Source: a virus. From it: a DNA stretch of 21,356 nt. The stretch lies in the IMG/VR virus record IMGVR_UViG_3300027763_000271, positions 1-21,356 of that record. The stretch is one strand, 5' to 3'. This document shows, one piece after another, positions 12,610 to 19,147 of the stretch; position 1 is the first letter of the stretch, and each line of letters opens with the position of its first letter. The translations under genes and the position numbers were made by a program. The notes under the pieces are model-generated. The model was not told the origin of the DNA. It ran no database searches and saw only the letters and a list, made by a program, of their open reading frames with translations.

Positions 12610-14441
12610 TGTCTACCAACGGCAATACATGGGTCGCGTTCAAGCTGGGCGACAACACGTTCACGCTTCCGTATGCCAATATCACCTCGTGGGATGCGCG
12701 GGCAATCTACGCGGAGGACGGCTACACGCAGATCCGCTACGAGACCACCATCTCCGGGTCCGCGCTGGTGTCCTACGGCACTTCGACCTACACCACGCTT
12801 GCCAACCTCACCAAGAAGGAGCCTGGGCGCGTCGATGAGGTGAAGATTTGGGTGACGGCAGACGGCGCAACCGAAGCCGTCTACGAGTCCTCCGGGCCGG
12901 ATGCGCTGCGTGGTCCTTTGATGTCCATGACCGTCACGGAAATTAGCGGCCGGCAGGCGGCGATGGTCACGTTCACCATCGTCGGAAATGCGATGGCCGA
13001 GGAGGACGATTGCCCGATTGTGTCGCATCGGTGGGTGCAGTCGTTCACTCTTGATGCCGCGGGCCACATGACGCGCACGGTCACGGGCAGCATTGTTGTT
13101 GACCTGTCGAACACGAACGCGGACACGACCTACGCCGAGGACAACACCGCTGCCCAAGTCAACGGCAAAGCGCCTTGGGCCGACCTGTTCCGAAAGGCCA
13201 TCCTGCCGACCCGTCCGCCTGATGACAGCATTTGGCGGCGCGAGTCGCAGACGTTTGCATACAACGAAAGCGGCAACTCGCTTATCTACACCATCGTTGA
13301 CACGCAGGCGCGCATCAAGCTGCCCGACAGCGCGCTGACGGGTAACTGCGAATTCATCTACGAGCGTTCCCGTACCGACCTGACCTTCGCCACCCTGCGG
13401 TTCAACTGTGACCTTGAGGGTCCGGTGAATGGCGATGTGCGGCACATGATGTGGGCAGCGGTGGTGCTAGCGCAAACCCGCATCCCGTTCCGCTCGTCGC
13501 AGCTTGACCGCATCGTGTTCTCCGAGCAGGACATGATGACGCGGTCCAAGGTGCGCGTGGAGATCCAGGCGCGGTGCTACGCCTTCGCTGGCGATCAGAC
13601 TCCCTCTACCACGCTTCCGCCCGTCCCGCTTGCAAACCTCATCGGCCAATTCTTCACGGTCACGCGGACCTGTCCCGAATACCCGGATCCATACGGCGGA
13701 TACAAGGGCATTGCATCCATCCCGCATTGGTACAACAACGAGCTGTCGGCCAAGAATCAGGGCGTGGCAATCAGCCTGCCCGTGGCAGCCGTCATCACCG
13801 CCATCACGGACTATTGCAGCCCTGGCACTCCGACCACCTCAATGGTGGCCCCAGATACCAACTTCGATGCCGCCAACGAGGCCATGAACCAAGGTCCGTT
13901 TGCCACGCTGCCGCGCATGACTACTAATTCTTTTAGTCAACCCGCAGGCGTGGAGCGGTCGCAGACGGTCACGAGCGTTTATACAGATACCAAGATGCAC
14001 CGCTTGCAAACCCTCTACACGGAGGGAGCGGACTTTGTGTTCCAGGCTGGCAAGGCAAGCACGATCCTTGAGGAAGTCACCACGGTTAAGGGGGTCAACA
14101 ACCCGCCGCAGCGCATCTTCCGTCCGATCCCGGCGGGCTTCGTGGTGGTCAAGGACGATTGGAAGGTCAACTTCGGCGATGTCGATACGGGCGGCCAGCG
14201 CACGTTCATCGGGGTGTATACCCGCACCCTGAAGTCCTACGATGGCGGCGGCGTGACTAGCAACGGCTACAGCACCGTTTCAAATCGCCGGCAATGGTGG
14301 TCGCCCACGCAGACCGTCATCGCCCCAGCATCGCTCGGATTCAACACCGATGCAAACGGGCAGAACACCGCCGTGTCCGTGTTCAACGCCAACACCAACG
14401 CGGCCGCGTACAACGTCGGCACTCCCCAGGACTACGCATGA
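12609..14441 (+). CDS. Large tail protein, possible distal tail/baseplate component
   Basis: A 610-residue protein, mainly beta-strand-like with many aromatic residues and no membrane segments. It follows the tape measure, the usual site of distal tail (Dit) or tail-tip genes. No family is recognised with confidence. Features: an N-terminal beta domain with WVAFKLGDNTFTLPYANITS; SFTLDAAGHMTRTVTG near 140-155, a hairpin-like repeat pattern; PCP-like Pro/Cys clusters near 350 (TCPEYPDPYGGY); and a C-terminus rich in Asn and Ala that may be exposed. It overlaps the next gene by ATGA. A role in the tail tip is inferred from order. Confidence 0.4.
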   Translation: MSTNGNTWVAFKLGDNTFTLPYANITSWDARAIYAEDGYTQIRYETTISGSALVSYGTSTYTTLANLTKKEPGRVDEVKIWVTADGATEAVYESSGPDALRGPLMSMTVTEISGRQAAMVTFTIVGNAMAEEDDCPIVSHRWVQSFTLDAAGHMTRTVTGSIVVDLSNTNADTTYAEDNTAAQVNGKAPWADLFRKAILPTRPPDDSIWRRESQTFAYNESGNSLIYTIVDTQARIKLPDSALTGNCEFIYERSRTDLTFATLRFNCDLEGPVNGDVRHMMWAAVVLAQTRIPFRSSQLDRIVFSEQDMMTRSKVRVEIQARCYAFAGDQTPSTTLPPVPLANLIGQFFTVTRTCPEYPDPYGGYKGIASIPHWYNNELSAKNQGVAISLPVAAVITAITDYCSPGTPTTSMVAPDTNFDAANEAMNQGPFATLPRMTTNSFSQPAGVERSQTVTSVYTDTKMHRLQTLYTEGADFVFQAGKASTILEEVTTVKGVNNPPQRIFRPIPAGFVVVKDDWKVNFGDVDTGGQRTFIGVYTRTLKSYDGGGVTSNGYSTVSNRRQWWSPTQTVIAPASLGFNTDANGQNTAVSVFNANTNAAAYNVGTPQDYA

Positions 14442-16216
14442 CCGTAAGCGCCATTATTCACTCTGGTAATTATAGAATTCCCGCGCTGCTTCCCACGCAG
14501 GAAATGCGAAGCACGGCGCGACAAATTGGAATTCCAGAAGAGGATTTATTTCGCATAGATGTTCCGATGGGCATGACACAACACACGCGCGTAAGCTTGC
14601 TCATACCATCTACAAAAATTTCAGAACTATACGCATCAGAGTTTGTCGAACTTCATCTTTCTGATTCAAACGGGGGAATTTTCGCCCTTTATGCGCTTTT
14701 TGCTCGTCCGCCACAACCTTTCTTTTGGGGTCAATCAGGGGGGGTAGTTTTGGTCGAACTTGTGGACGAGCGGTGGTACTGGAAGTTTTCTAGCGCGGCC
14801 ATCCTCAACACCAATCTGTCCCCGACCTGGTCAAGCGATGGACGCTGGCGGGTTGACTCCAATCGCACCTACGATGACCTCCTGACGGATATTGAAACGG
14901 TGGCGACAGGCGACAACCTAGAGATGCCTACTGGTTTTACCACGCAAAGCCCGGAATACATCCGCCGACTTGGCGACTTGTGCGGGTCTCCAAACGTCAG
15001 CCTCGCGCTTCTGATTGATGCAATTGCCGCGGCCAATCAACAGATTGTGGTATCGGCGAGCGATGGCGGCACGCGATTTATCAGCCGAACGTCCTTGAAG
15101 CAGCAATACAACACGACGATGAACCTTTACAAGTCGGCCATGCGCGGGGGTATGCAGCCCATCAATGGCGCGGCGTTGTCCACGGACCCGCTAGTCAGCC
15201 TGTGGAACGCGAACGGATATCAGGCTCGCGCCCCGCAGATTGCCTCGGTGGTCATGCCCCGGCGCAGCGTGGAGGCGCGGACGGTCTACAACAACGTCAC
15301 CATCGCCAACACCCCAGCGGCCGACATCAACTTCAGCCAGCAGGCCGTTGATACGCAGAGCGCTACCCCTACCTGGGTGCGGGCTCCCAACGACATCGGC
15401 TCGGCCTACCTGACGGATGCGTCCATCGTGGTAAACGATGCCACGGGCGCGGAACTGACTACATCGCCGGGATGGAACCCGGCCAACTCGCGCACCAAGA
15501 TCCGGGACGATTACGTCTCCCGCAACAGCAACATCCCATTCGGGCGGACGGTGTGGGCTGGCTGGGTTCAATGGTACAGTAACCCGTCTTTCACTATCGG
15601 TCAGATCGGCAACGTGTCTTACCGGATAGCCGAAATCGACGGCGAGCTTGCCCCGTACACGATTAGCGAGGCACGCGAGGAAGATTGGCGGTTCGGACTG
15701 CAAGGCACTTCGGAGGTGAACCCGTCCGACCTTGTGACGGCCAAGGGCAACGCCCAGGCCTACCGAAACCTTGTGGGTGCAACCATCATCGACGTTCCAC
15801 CTCCGATGTGTCGGGTGTTCCCCGCCAAGATCACGGGGTCGGAGCTGTATTCCAATTGGCGTTGGCTCTACACCTTTGAGGAGGTGGAACCGAATCCGGC
15901 GTCCAGCGCAGGCGGAACGCCGAGCGTTGCCATCGGTGCATATGGACGAAGCGGAACCATCAACGCCAGGAACATGGCTGAAAATGGGAATCTGAACTAC
16001 GGATACGGCAACGTGTCGAATGTAATTGCCCCCGGTGTGTATCAGAGCGACTACAGCAACGCCAAAATTTCTGCGAATCCAATTTGCAACAACACCATCG
16101 TGATGATGGTGGAGCAATTCCCAACCTCGTACACGGGAGGGCAGCCGCCGTTTGGACCGCAATATTGGTTCTCAATGCCGAATGCCGTGGTGGTAACCTG
16201 TAACACGCCAAGCTGA
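14438..16216 (+). CDS. Large tail protein, possible tail-tip hub
   Basis: A 592-residue protein starting at ATG 14438 (MTVSAIIHSGNYRIP). This start overlaps the previous stop by ATGA, whereas an upstream ATG at 14294 would overlap the previous gene by about 150 nt and is rejected. The N-terminal ~105 residues contain HTRVSLLIPSTKISELYASEFVELHLS, resembling the first domain of tail hub proteins. The centre (YDDLLTDIETVATGD, LLIDAIAAANQQIVV, GGTRFISRTSLKQ) is like phage hub or Tal-type proteins in general layout. The far C-terminus ends in a Cys-containing segment (ICNNTIVMMV ... VVTCNTPS). Bases 14441-14760 are clearly more AT-rich than the rest. The family is not recognised. Confidence 0.4.
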   Translation: MTVSAIIHSGNYRIPALLPTQEMRSTARQIGIPEEDLFRIDVPMGMTQHTRVSLLIPSTKISELYASEFVELHLSDSNGGIFALYALFARPPQPFFWGQSGGVVLVELVDERWYWKFSSAAILNTNLSPTWSSDGRWRVDSNRTYDDLLTDIETVATGDNLEMPTGFTTQSPEYIRRLGDLCGSPNVSLALLIDAIAAANQQIVVSASDGGTRFISRTSLKQQYNTTMNLYKSAMRGGMQPINGAALSTDPLVSLWNANGYQARAPQIASVVMPRRSVEARTVYNNVTIANTPAADINFSQQAVDTQSATPTWVRAPNDIGSAYLTDASIVVNDATGAELTTSPGWNPANSRTKIRDDYVSRNSNIPFGRTVWAGWVQWYSNPSFTIGQIGNVSYRIAEIDGELAPYTISEAREEDWRFGLQGTSEVNPSDLVTAKGNAQAYRNLVGATIIDVPPPMCRVFPAKITGSELYSNWRWLYTFEEVEPNPASSAGGTPSVAIGAYGRSGTINARNMAENGNLNYGYGNVSNVIAPGVYQSDYSNAKISANPICNNTIVMMVEQFPTSYTGGQPPFGPQYWFSMPNAVVVTCNTPS

Positions 16217-16244
16217 TTTTCTTCTTCAAATTGACAGGGCAACA

Positions 16245-16592
16245 ATGGCAACAACGTGGAACATCATCTTTGAGCAGGGCGCGGAATTTCAGGCACAGGT
16301 AACGGTCAGCAATTGGCCTGCGACCTACCCCGCGCTGTCTACGGCCACGGATTGGCGGCTCCGCGTGGCTCGAGCGGGCGAAACGGCCTTTTTGACTGCC
16401 AATACGTCCAACTACATCACGTTGAACGGCGCAAAGACCGTAGGAACCTTTGTGATTCCCTCGGCTATTACCAACGCGTTCCCGTGCGGCAACGCGCTGT
16501 ATGACCTTGACATCCTGTTCCCCAGCAGCGTGGTTAAGCGGTTGATCTCGCTCGGTTCGGCACAGGTCAACATCTACGCGGGGTCCGTCTAA
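16245..16592 (+). CDS. Small fibre-associated phage protein, 115 aa
   Basis: A 115-residue beta-rich protein. The pattern NIIFEQGAEFQAQVTV at the start, then TDWRLRVARAGETAFLT, a central TLNG and YDLDILFPSSVVKRLISLGSAQVNI at the end is one I recognise from short phage proteins encoded just upstream of tail fibre genes, in which a QGA/T start and a YDLE(L/V)....V.RLL.G.V end are typical. Their exact function is not known; attachment of the fibre to the baseplate is plausible. The SD is weak (CAGGG near 16235). It ends TAATG into the fibre gene. Confidence 0.5.
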   Translation: MATTWNIIFEQGAEFQAQVTVSNWPATYPALSTATDWRLRVARAGETAFLTANTSNYITLNGAKTVGTFVIPSAITNAFPCGNALYDLDILFPSSVVKRLISLGSAQVNIYAGSV

Positions 16593-18229
16593 TGCCCGAC
16601 CAAATATCCATCTCGGTGGTTGATTCAGGCGTGACCGTATCAGCCGGCGCGGTTGTCAGCGTGACCGCTGGCACGGGCCTGACAGGCGGAACGATTACCG
16701 CCACCGGAACCATTGCCGCGGACTTTGCAGCCAGCGGCGCGGCTACGGCGGGCAAGATCGTAGAGGCTACGGATAGCCGCCTGTCGAACGCCCGAACCCC
16801 GTCCACGCACGGTAGCTCGCACGGGTCCGCTGGTAGCGATCCGATTCCCGCTGATGGTTTGTCGCAGTCGCAAGTCTTGAACCTGACTACGGACCTCGCG
16901 GCCAAAGTCCCGACCACCCGTTCGATCATTGCTGGCGCTGGGTTGTCCGGCGGCGGCACACTTGCAAGCAATGTGGCGTTGCAGGTGCTGTTTGGCACGC
17001 TGTCGGAAACCGTGTGCGAAGGCGATGACGCGCGCCTCTCTAATGCGCGCACGCCGACTTCTCACGGCAGCAGTCACGGCAGCGCCGGCAGCGACCCTAT
17101 CCCCGCCGCAGGACTCGCGCAGTCGCAGGTCGCCAACCTGACCACCGACCTTGCGGCCAAGGCGGCGAATAGCATCGTCCTTACCGCAGGCACGGGCCTG
17201 ACGGGTGGCGGCGATCTGACCGCTAGCCGGACGTTTACGGTGTCGTTCGGCACGGCATCGACCACGGCGTGCGTTGGCAACGATGCGCGCCTGTCAAACT
17301 CTCGAGCGCCTACCGGGGCGGCCTCGGGCGACCTGTCAGGAACCTACCCATCCCCGACCGTTGCCAAGATTCAAGGCACGGCCGTTTCGTCATCGGCCCC
17401 GACCAATGGCGACTTGCTGCGCTACGTTTCCGGCACGACTCAATGGGAGCCTGGGGCGGGTGTCGATGTGCAGCTCTTTACGACCTCCGGGACATGGACG
17501 AAGCCGAGCGGCTGCCGCACGGTGCAGATTGTGTGCATCGGCGCGGGTGGTGGCGGCGGCAGCGGCCATGCCCACGCATCAGCCAATAAGGGCGGCGGCG
17601 GAGGTGGTGGCGGCGGCGGGATCACGGAGCTGACGTATCGCGCTGTGGCACTTCCTGGATCTCTTACCGTTACGGTCGGTACGAATGGCACGGGTGGAGC
17701 GGGTGTATCTGCAAGCACTAACGGCAACCCAGGCACGGCTGGCGGAACATCTTCGCTGTCTGCTTCAGGCATAACCTACGCATCGGCGGTTGGCGGCAAC
17801 TTTGGCGCAGGCGGCACAAATTCGGGCGGCGCTGGCGGTGCGGCTCTCACGACCAACGCATTGTGGCTTGGTGGTGCTGGTGGCACGGGCGGCACGGCTG
17901 CGATTGGAACGACTGCTAGCACTTCGCAGGGCGCACCAGGCGGCGGTGGTGGGGGCGGGATGTCATCGGGCGGCACGACTTACGCCGGCGGATCAGGAGC
18001 TACGCGGGTTGGCATTGGCACGGGCGGCGCGGGTACAGGCGGGGCAGGCAGCAACGTGGGCTTCTACGGTTCGGGTGGCGGTGGTAGCACCTCGTCAAGC
18101 GGCACAAGCGCAGCGGGTGGCATCGGTGGCTTCGGCGCGGGCGGCGGCGGATCTGGCGGATCGTCTACCGCTACGGGCGCTGGCGGCAACGGTGGCGGTG
18201 GCCTCATCTGCATTATTTCCTCGTGGTGA
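16592..18229 (+). CDS. Tail fibre protein with repeated shaft and glycine-rich tip
   Basis: A 545-residue fibre. The shaft (about 20-290) has recurring units: GTGLTGG or GAGLSGGG followed by a strand, then D[AS]RLSNARTP[ST] and, in two copies, HGSSHGSAGSDPIPA..GL.QSQV.NLTTDLAAK. Residues 61-105 and 146-190 are near-identical, 85 residues apart, and a shorter copy follows at 231. The motif SGDLSGTYPSPTVAKIQG with a closing QWEPG (245-288) is common in phage fibres. After TSGTWTKPSGC (298-308) comes a glycine-rich domain (317-540) with runs of up to 10 Gly and GGAG/GGTGG repeats, ending GLICIISSW. Polyglycine-helix tips of this sort are known receptor-binding heads (for example phage S16 gp38). 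It likely trimerises and binds the host surface. Confidence 0.75.
   Translation: MPDQISISVVDSGVTVSAGAVVSVTAGTGLTGGTITATGTIAADFAASGAATAGKIVEATDSRLSNARTPSTHGSSHGSAGSDPIPADGLSQSQVLNLTTDLAAKVPTTRSIIAGAGLSGGGTLASNVALQVLFGTLSETVCEGDDARLSNARTPTSHGSSHGSAGSDPIPAAGLAQSQVANLTTDLAAKAANSIVLTAGTGLTGGGDLTASRTFTVSFGTASTTACVGNDARLSNSRAPTGAASGDLSGTYPSPTVAKIQGTAVSSSAPTNGDLLRYVSGTTQWEPGAGVDVQLFTTSGTWTKPSGCRTVQIVCIGAGGGGGSGHAHASANKGGGGGGGGGGITELTYRAVALPGSLTVTVGTNGTGGAGVSASTNGNPGTAGGTSSLSASGITYASAVGGNFGAGGTNSGGAGGAALTTNALWLGGAGGTGGTAAIGTTASTSQGAPGGGGGGGMSSGGTTYAGGSGATRVGIGTGGAGTGGAGSNVGFYGSGGGGSTSSSGTSAAGGIGGFGAGGGGSGGSSTATGAGGNGGGGLICIISSW
16772..17161 (+). repeat. Two direct tail-fibre shaft repeats (about 135 bp each)
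   Basis: Units at 16772-16906 and 17027-17161 encode D[AS]RLSNARTP ... GSSHGSAGSDPIP ... NLTTDLAAK with only a few differing residues and synonymous changes. A partial third unit starts at 17282 and diverges after RLSNSRAPTG. Such in-frame units can be gained or lost to change fibre length. Confidence 0.8.
17540..18217 (+). repeat. Low-complexity glycine-codon-rich region (tail fibre tip)
   Basis: The stretch is dominated by GGC/GGT/GGA codons mixed with ACG, GCA and AGC, including a run of ten consecutive Gly codons near 17590-17620. It encodes the receptor-binding polyglycine domain. Reverse-strand reading gives long proline-rich ORFs that are artefacts of the composition. Such tracts are likely sites of length variation. 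Confidence 0.75.
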
Positions 18230-18232
18230 GCC

Positions 18233-18496
18233 ATGACCATCGAAACCAAGAATGCCGTCGAATTTTGGATGAAGCCCGCGCAGCTTGCGGTGGCGATCAT
18301 TGCCATTGCCGGGGCGTTCGTCTACGCGGGACAGCGCAGCGAACGGGACGAGCAGCAGACGCGCGCCTTGGACAAGATGGCATCGGAGATGGAGAAAATC
18401 CAGCACGCAACCGGGGAGGGCAATGCACAGATCCGGGTTATCAACGTCCGCATCGGGGCGCTCGAGGAGCGCGTGGGGAAGATCGAAAAGCGATGA
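18233..18496 (+). CDS. Small membrane protein with coiled coil (holin- or i-spanin-like)
   Basis: An 87-residue protein with one membrane segment (about 17-33, QLAVAIIAIAGAFVYAG) followed by a charged, heptad-rich C-terminal helix (about 34-87: RSERDEQQTRALDKMASEM ... IRVINVRIGALEERVGKIEK). A short N-terminal TM plus a periplasmic coiled coil is the layout of inner-membrane spanin subunits (Rz). Small phage membrane proteins of other kinds look similar. It is downstream of the fibre gene, the usual place for lysis genes, and overlaps the next gene (ATGA). Confidence 0.45.
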   Translation: MTIETKNAVEFWMKPAQLAVAIIAIAGAFVYAGQRSERDEQQTRALDKMASEMEKIQHATGEGNAQIRVINVRIGALEERVGKIEKR

Positions 18497-18987
18497 GCCG
18501 GGTATGGCTTGCCCTTGCGGCGGTGGCCCTGCTGGCGGTCGCGTGCAGCCCGGTGGAACGTATCGCGGGTGATACGAACGCCATCCGCACGGATGCCCAA
18601 GCGCTCATTGACCACGGCCACGCCATCAAGGATGCGGAGGTGGTGGAGCGCGCCACGCGCATTGACACCACGGCGGCCGACATCCACGTTCAGCTCACCC
18701 AGGTGCAGGACATCACCCCGGCATGGCTTTCGACCCTGCGGTGGTGGGGCATCGGCGTGGCGGTGGCGGGCATCGCGTTCCTAGTCTGGAATTCCGGCAT
18801 TGGCACTTTCGTGCGCGTTGCAATTGGGTGGCTGCCTCGTAAAAAGGTAGCCGCGGCGGAACTCGCCGTGGATATGCTAGATCCCAACCGACCCGAAGGG
18901 GATCGGGAGTACGTTGCCGCGATGCGGGCGCAAGACCCGGAATTCGACGCGGCGTTCCGCAAGGCGCAGACCCGAAGAAAGGCTTGA
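18493..18987 (+). CDS. Lipoprotein with C-terminal-half membrane segment (unimolecular spanin candidate)
   Basis: A 164-residue protein. It has a lipoprotein signal (MSRVWLALAAVALLAVAC, Cys18 as the lipidated residue; -3 is Ala rather than the usual Leu), a polar 60-residue stretch (19-80), a membrane segment (about 83-99, RWWGIGVAVAGIAFLVW) and a charged 65-residue tail. Lipoprotein plus TM in one chain is the layout of unimolecular spanins, which link outer and inner membranes and fuse them at lysis (phage T1 gp11 is the known example). The long tail after the TM is not typical, so the call is tentative. The ATG lies inside the upstream stop (ATGA), and an upstream ATG at 18223 in this frame is rejected as it would overlap the whole previous gene. 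Confidence 0.5.
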   Translation: MSRVWLALAAVALLAVACSPVERIAGDTNAIRTDAQALIDHGHAIKDAEVVERATRIDTTAADIHVQLTQVQDITPAWLSTLRWWGIGVAVAGIAFLVWNSGIGTFVRVAIGWLPRKKVAAAELAVDMLDPNRPEGDREYVAAMRAQDPEFDAAFRKAQTRRKA

Positions 18988-19103
18988 TGATGCTTCTCGC
19001 AGACCTCTCCAGTTTCGTTGGCTCGGTGTGGGCGGCCGCCCTTTGCTTCTGCCTCGGCGTTGCCGGCGGCATCTACCTCTGCAAGCGCGGGATCATCAAG
19101 TGA
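18987..19103 (+). CDS. Tiny single-span membrane protein, 38 aa
   Basis: A short ORF starting in the TGATGATG at the previous stop (18985-18992). It encodes 38 residues: a short polar start, a membrane segment (about 14-32, VWAAALCFCLGVAGGIYLC) and a basic end (KRGIIK). A basic C-terminus with a single TM is typical of small holin-like or regulatory phage membrane proteins. Its last codons overlap the next mini-ORF as GTGA. No family is recognised. Confidence 0.5.
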   Translation: MMLLADLSSFVGSVWAAALCFCLGVAGGIYLCKRGIIK

Positions 19104-19147
19104 CGCGCCTGCTCATCTTCATTGCTGCGCTCGTCATCGTGGCATGA
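19100..19147 (+). CDS. Possible 15-codon hydrophobic mini-ORF (leader or coupling peptide)
   Basis: GTG 19100 overlaps the stop of the 38-aa ORF (GTGA) and reads V/M-TRLLIFIAALVIVA before TGA 19145-19147, which overlaps the next ATG (ATGA). The peptide is a basic start plus a hydrophobic run. It may be a real tiny membrane peptide or a coupling bridge that delivers ribosomes to the cysteine-rich gene; chance is possible at this length. Confidence 0.3.
   Translation: MTRLLIFIAALVIVA

Noticed and set aside
14294-14437. Upstream start for the putative hub protein
   Set aside because: The added residues are Arg/His-rich shadow sequence overlapping the previous gene. The ATGA overlap at 14438 is the usual junction here.
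17540-18217. Glycine-codon repeats as a CRISPR array or tandem non-coding repeat
   Set aside because: There is no constant repeat-spacer spacing; the frame stays open and encodes a typical fibre tip.
17440-18306. Proline-rich reverse-strand ORFs opposite the fibre tip
   Set aside because: Glycine codons (GGN) read as NCC (mostly Pro or Ala) on the other strand, so these ORFs are a composition artefact.
19018-19143. Upstream start for the cysteine-rich protein
   Set aside because: It would run through both tiny ORFs; the Ala/Ser-rich extension has no support. ATG 19144 gives an ATGA overlap.
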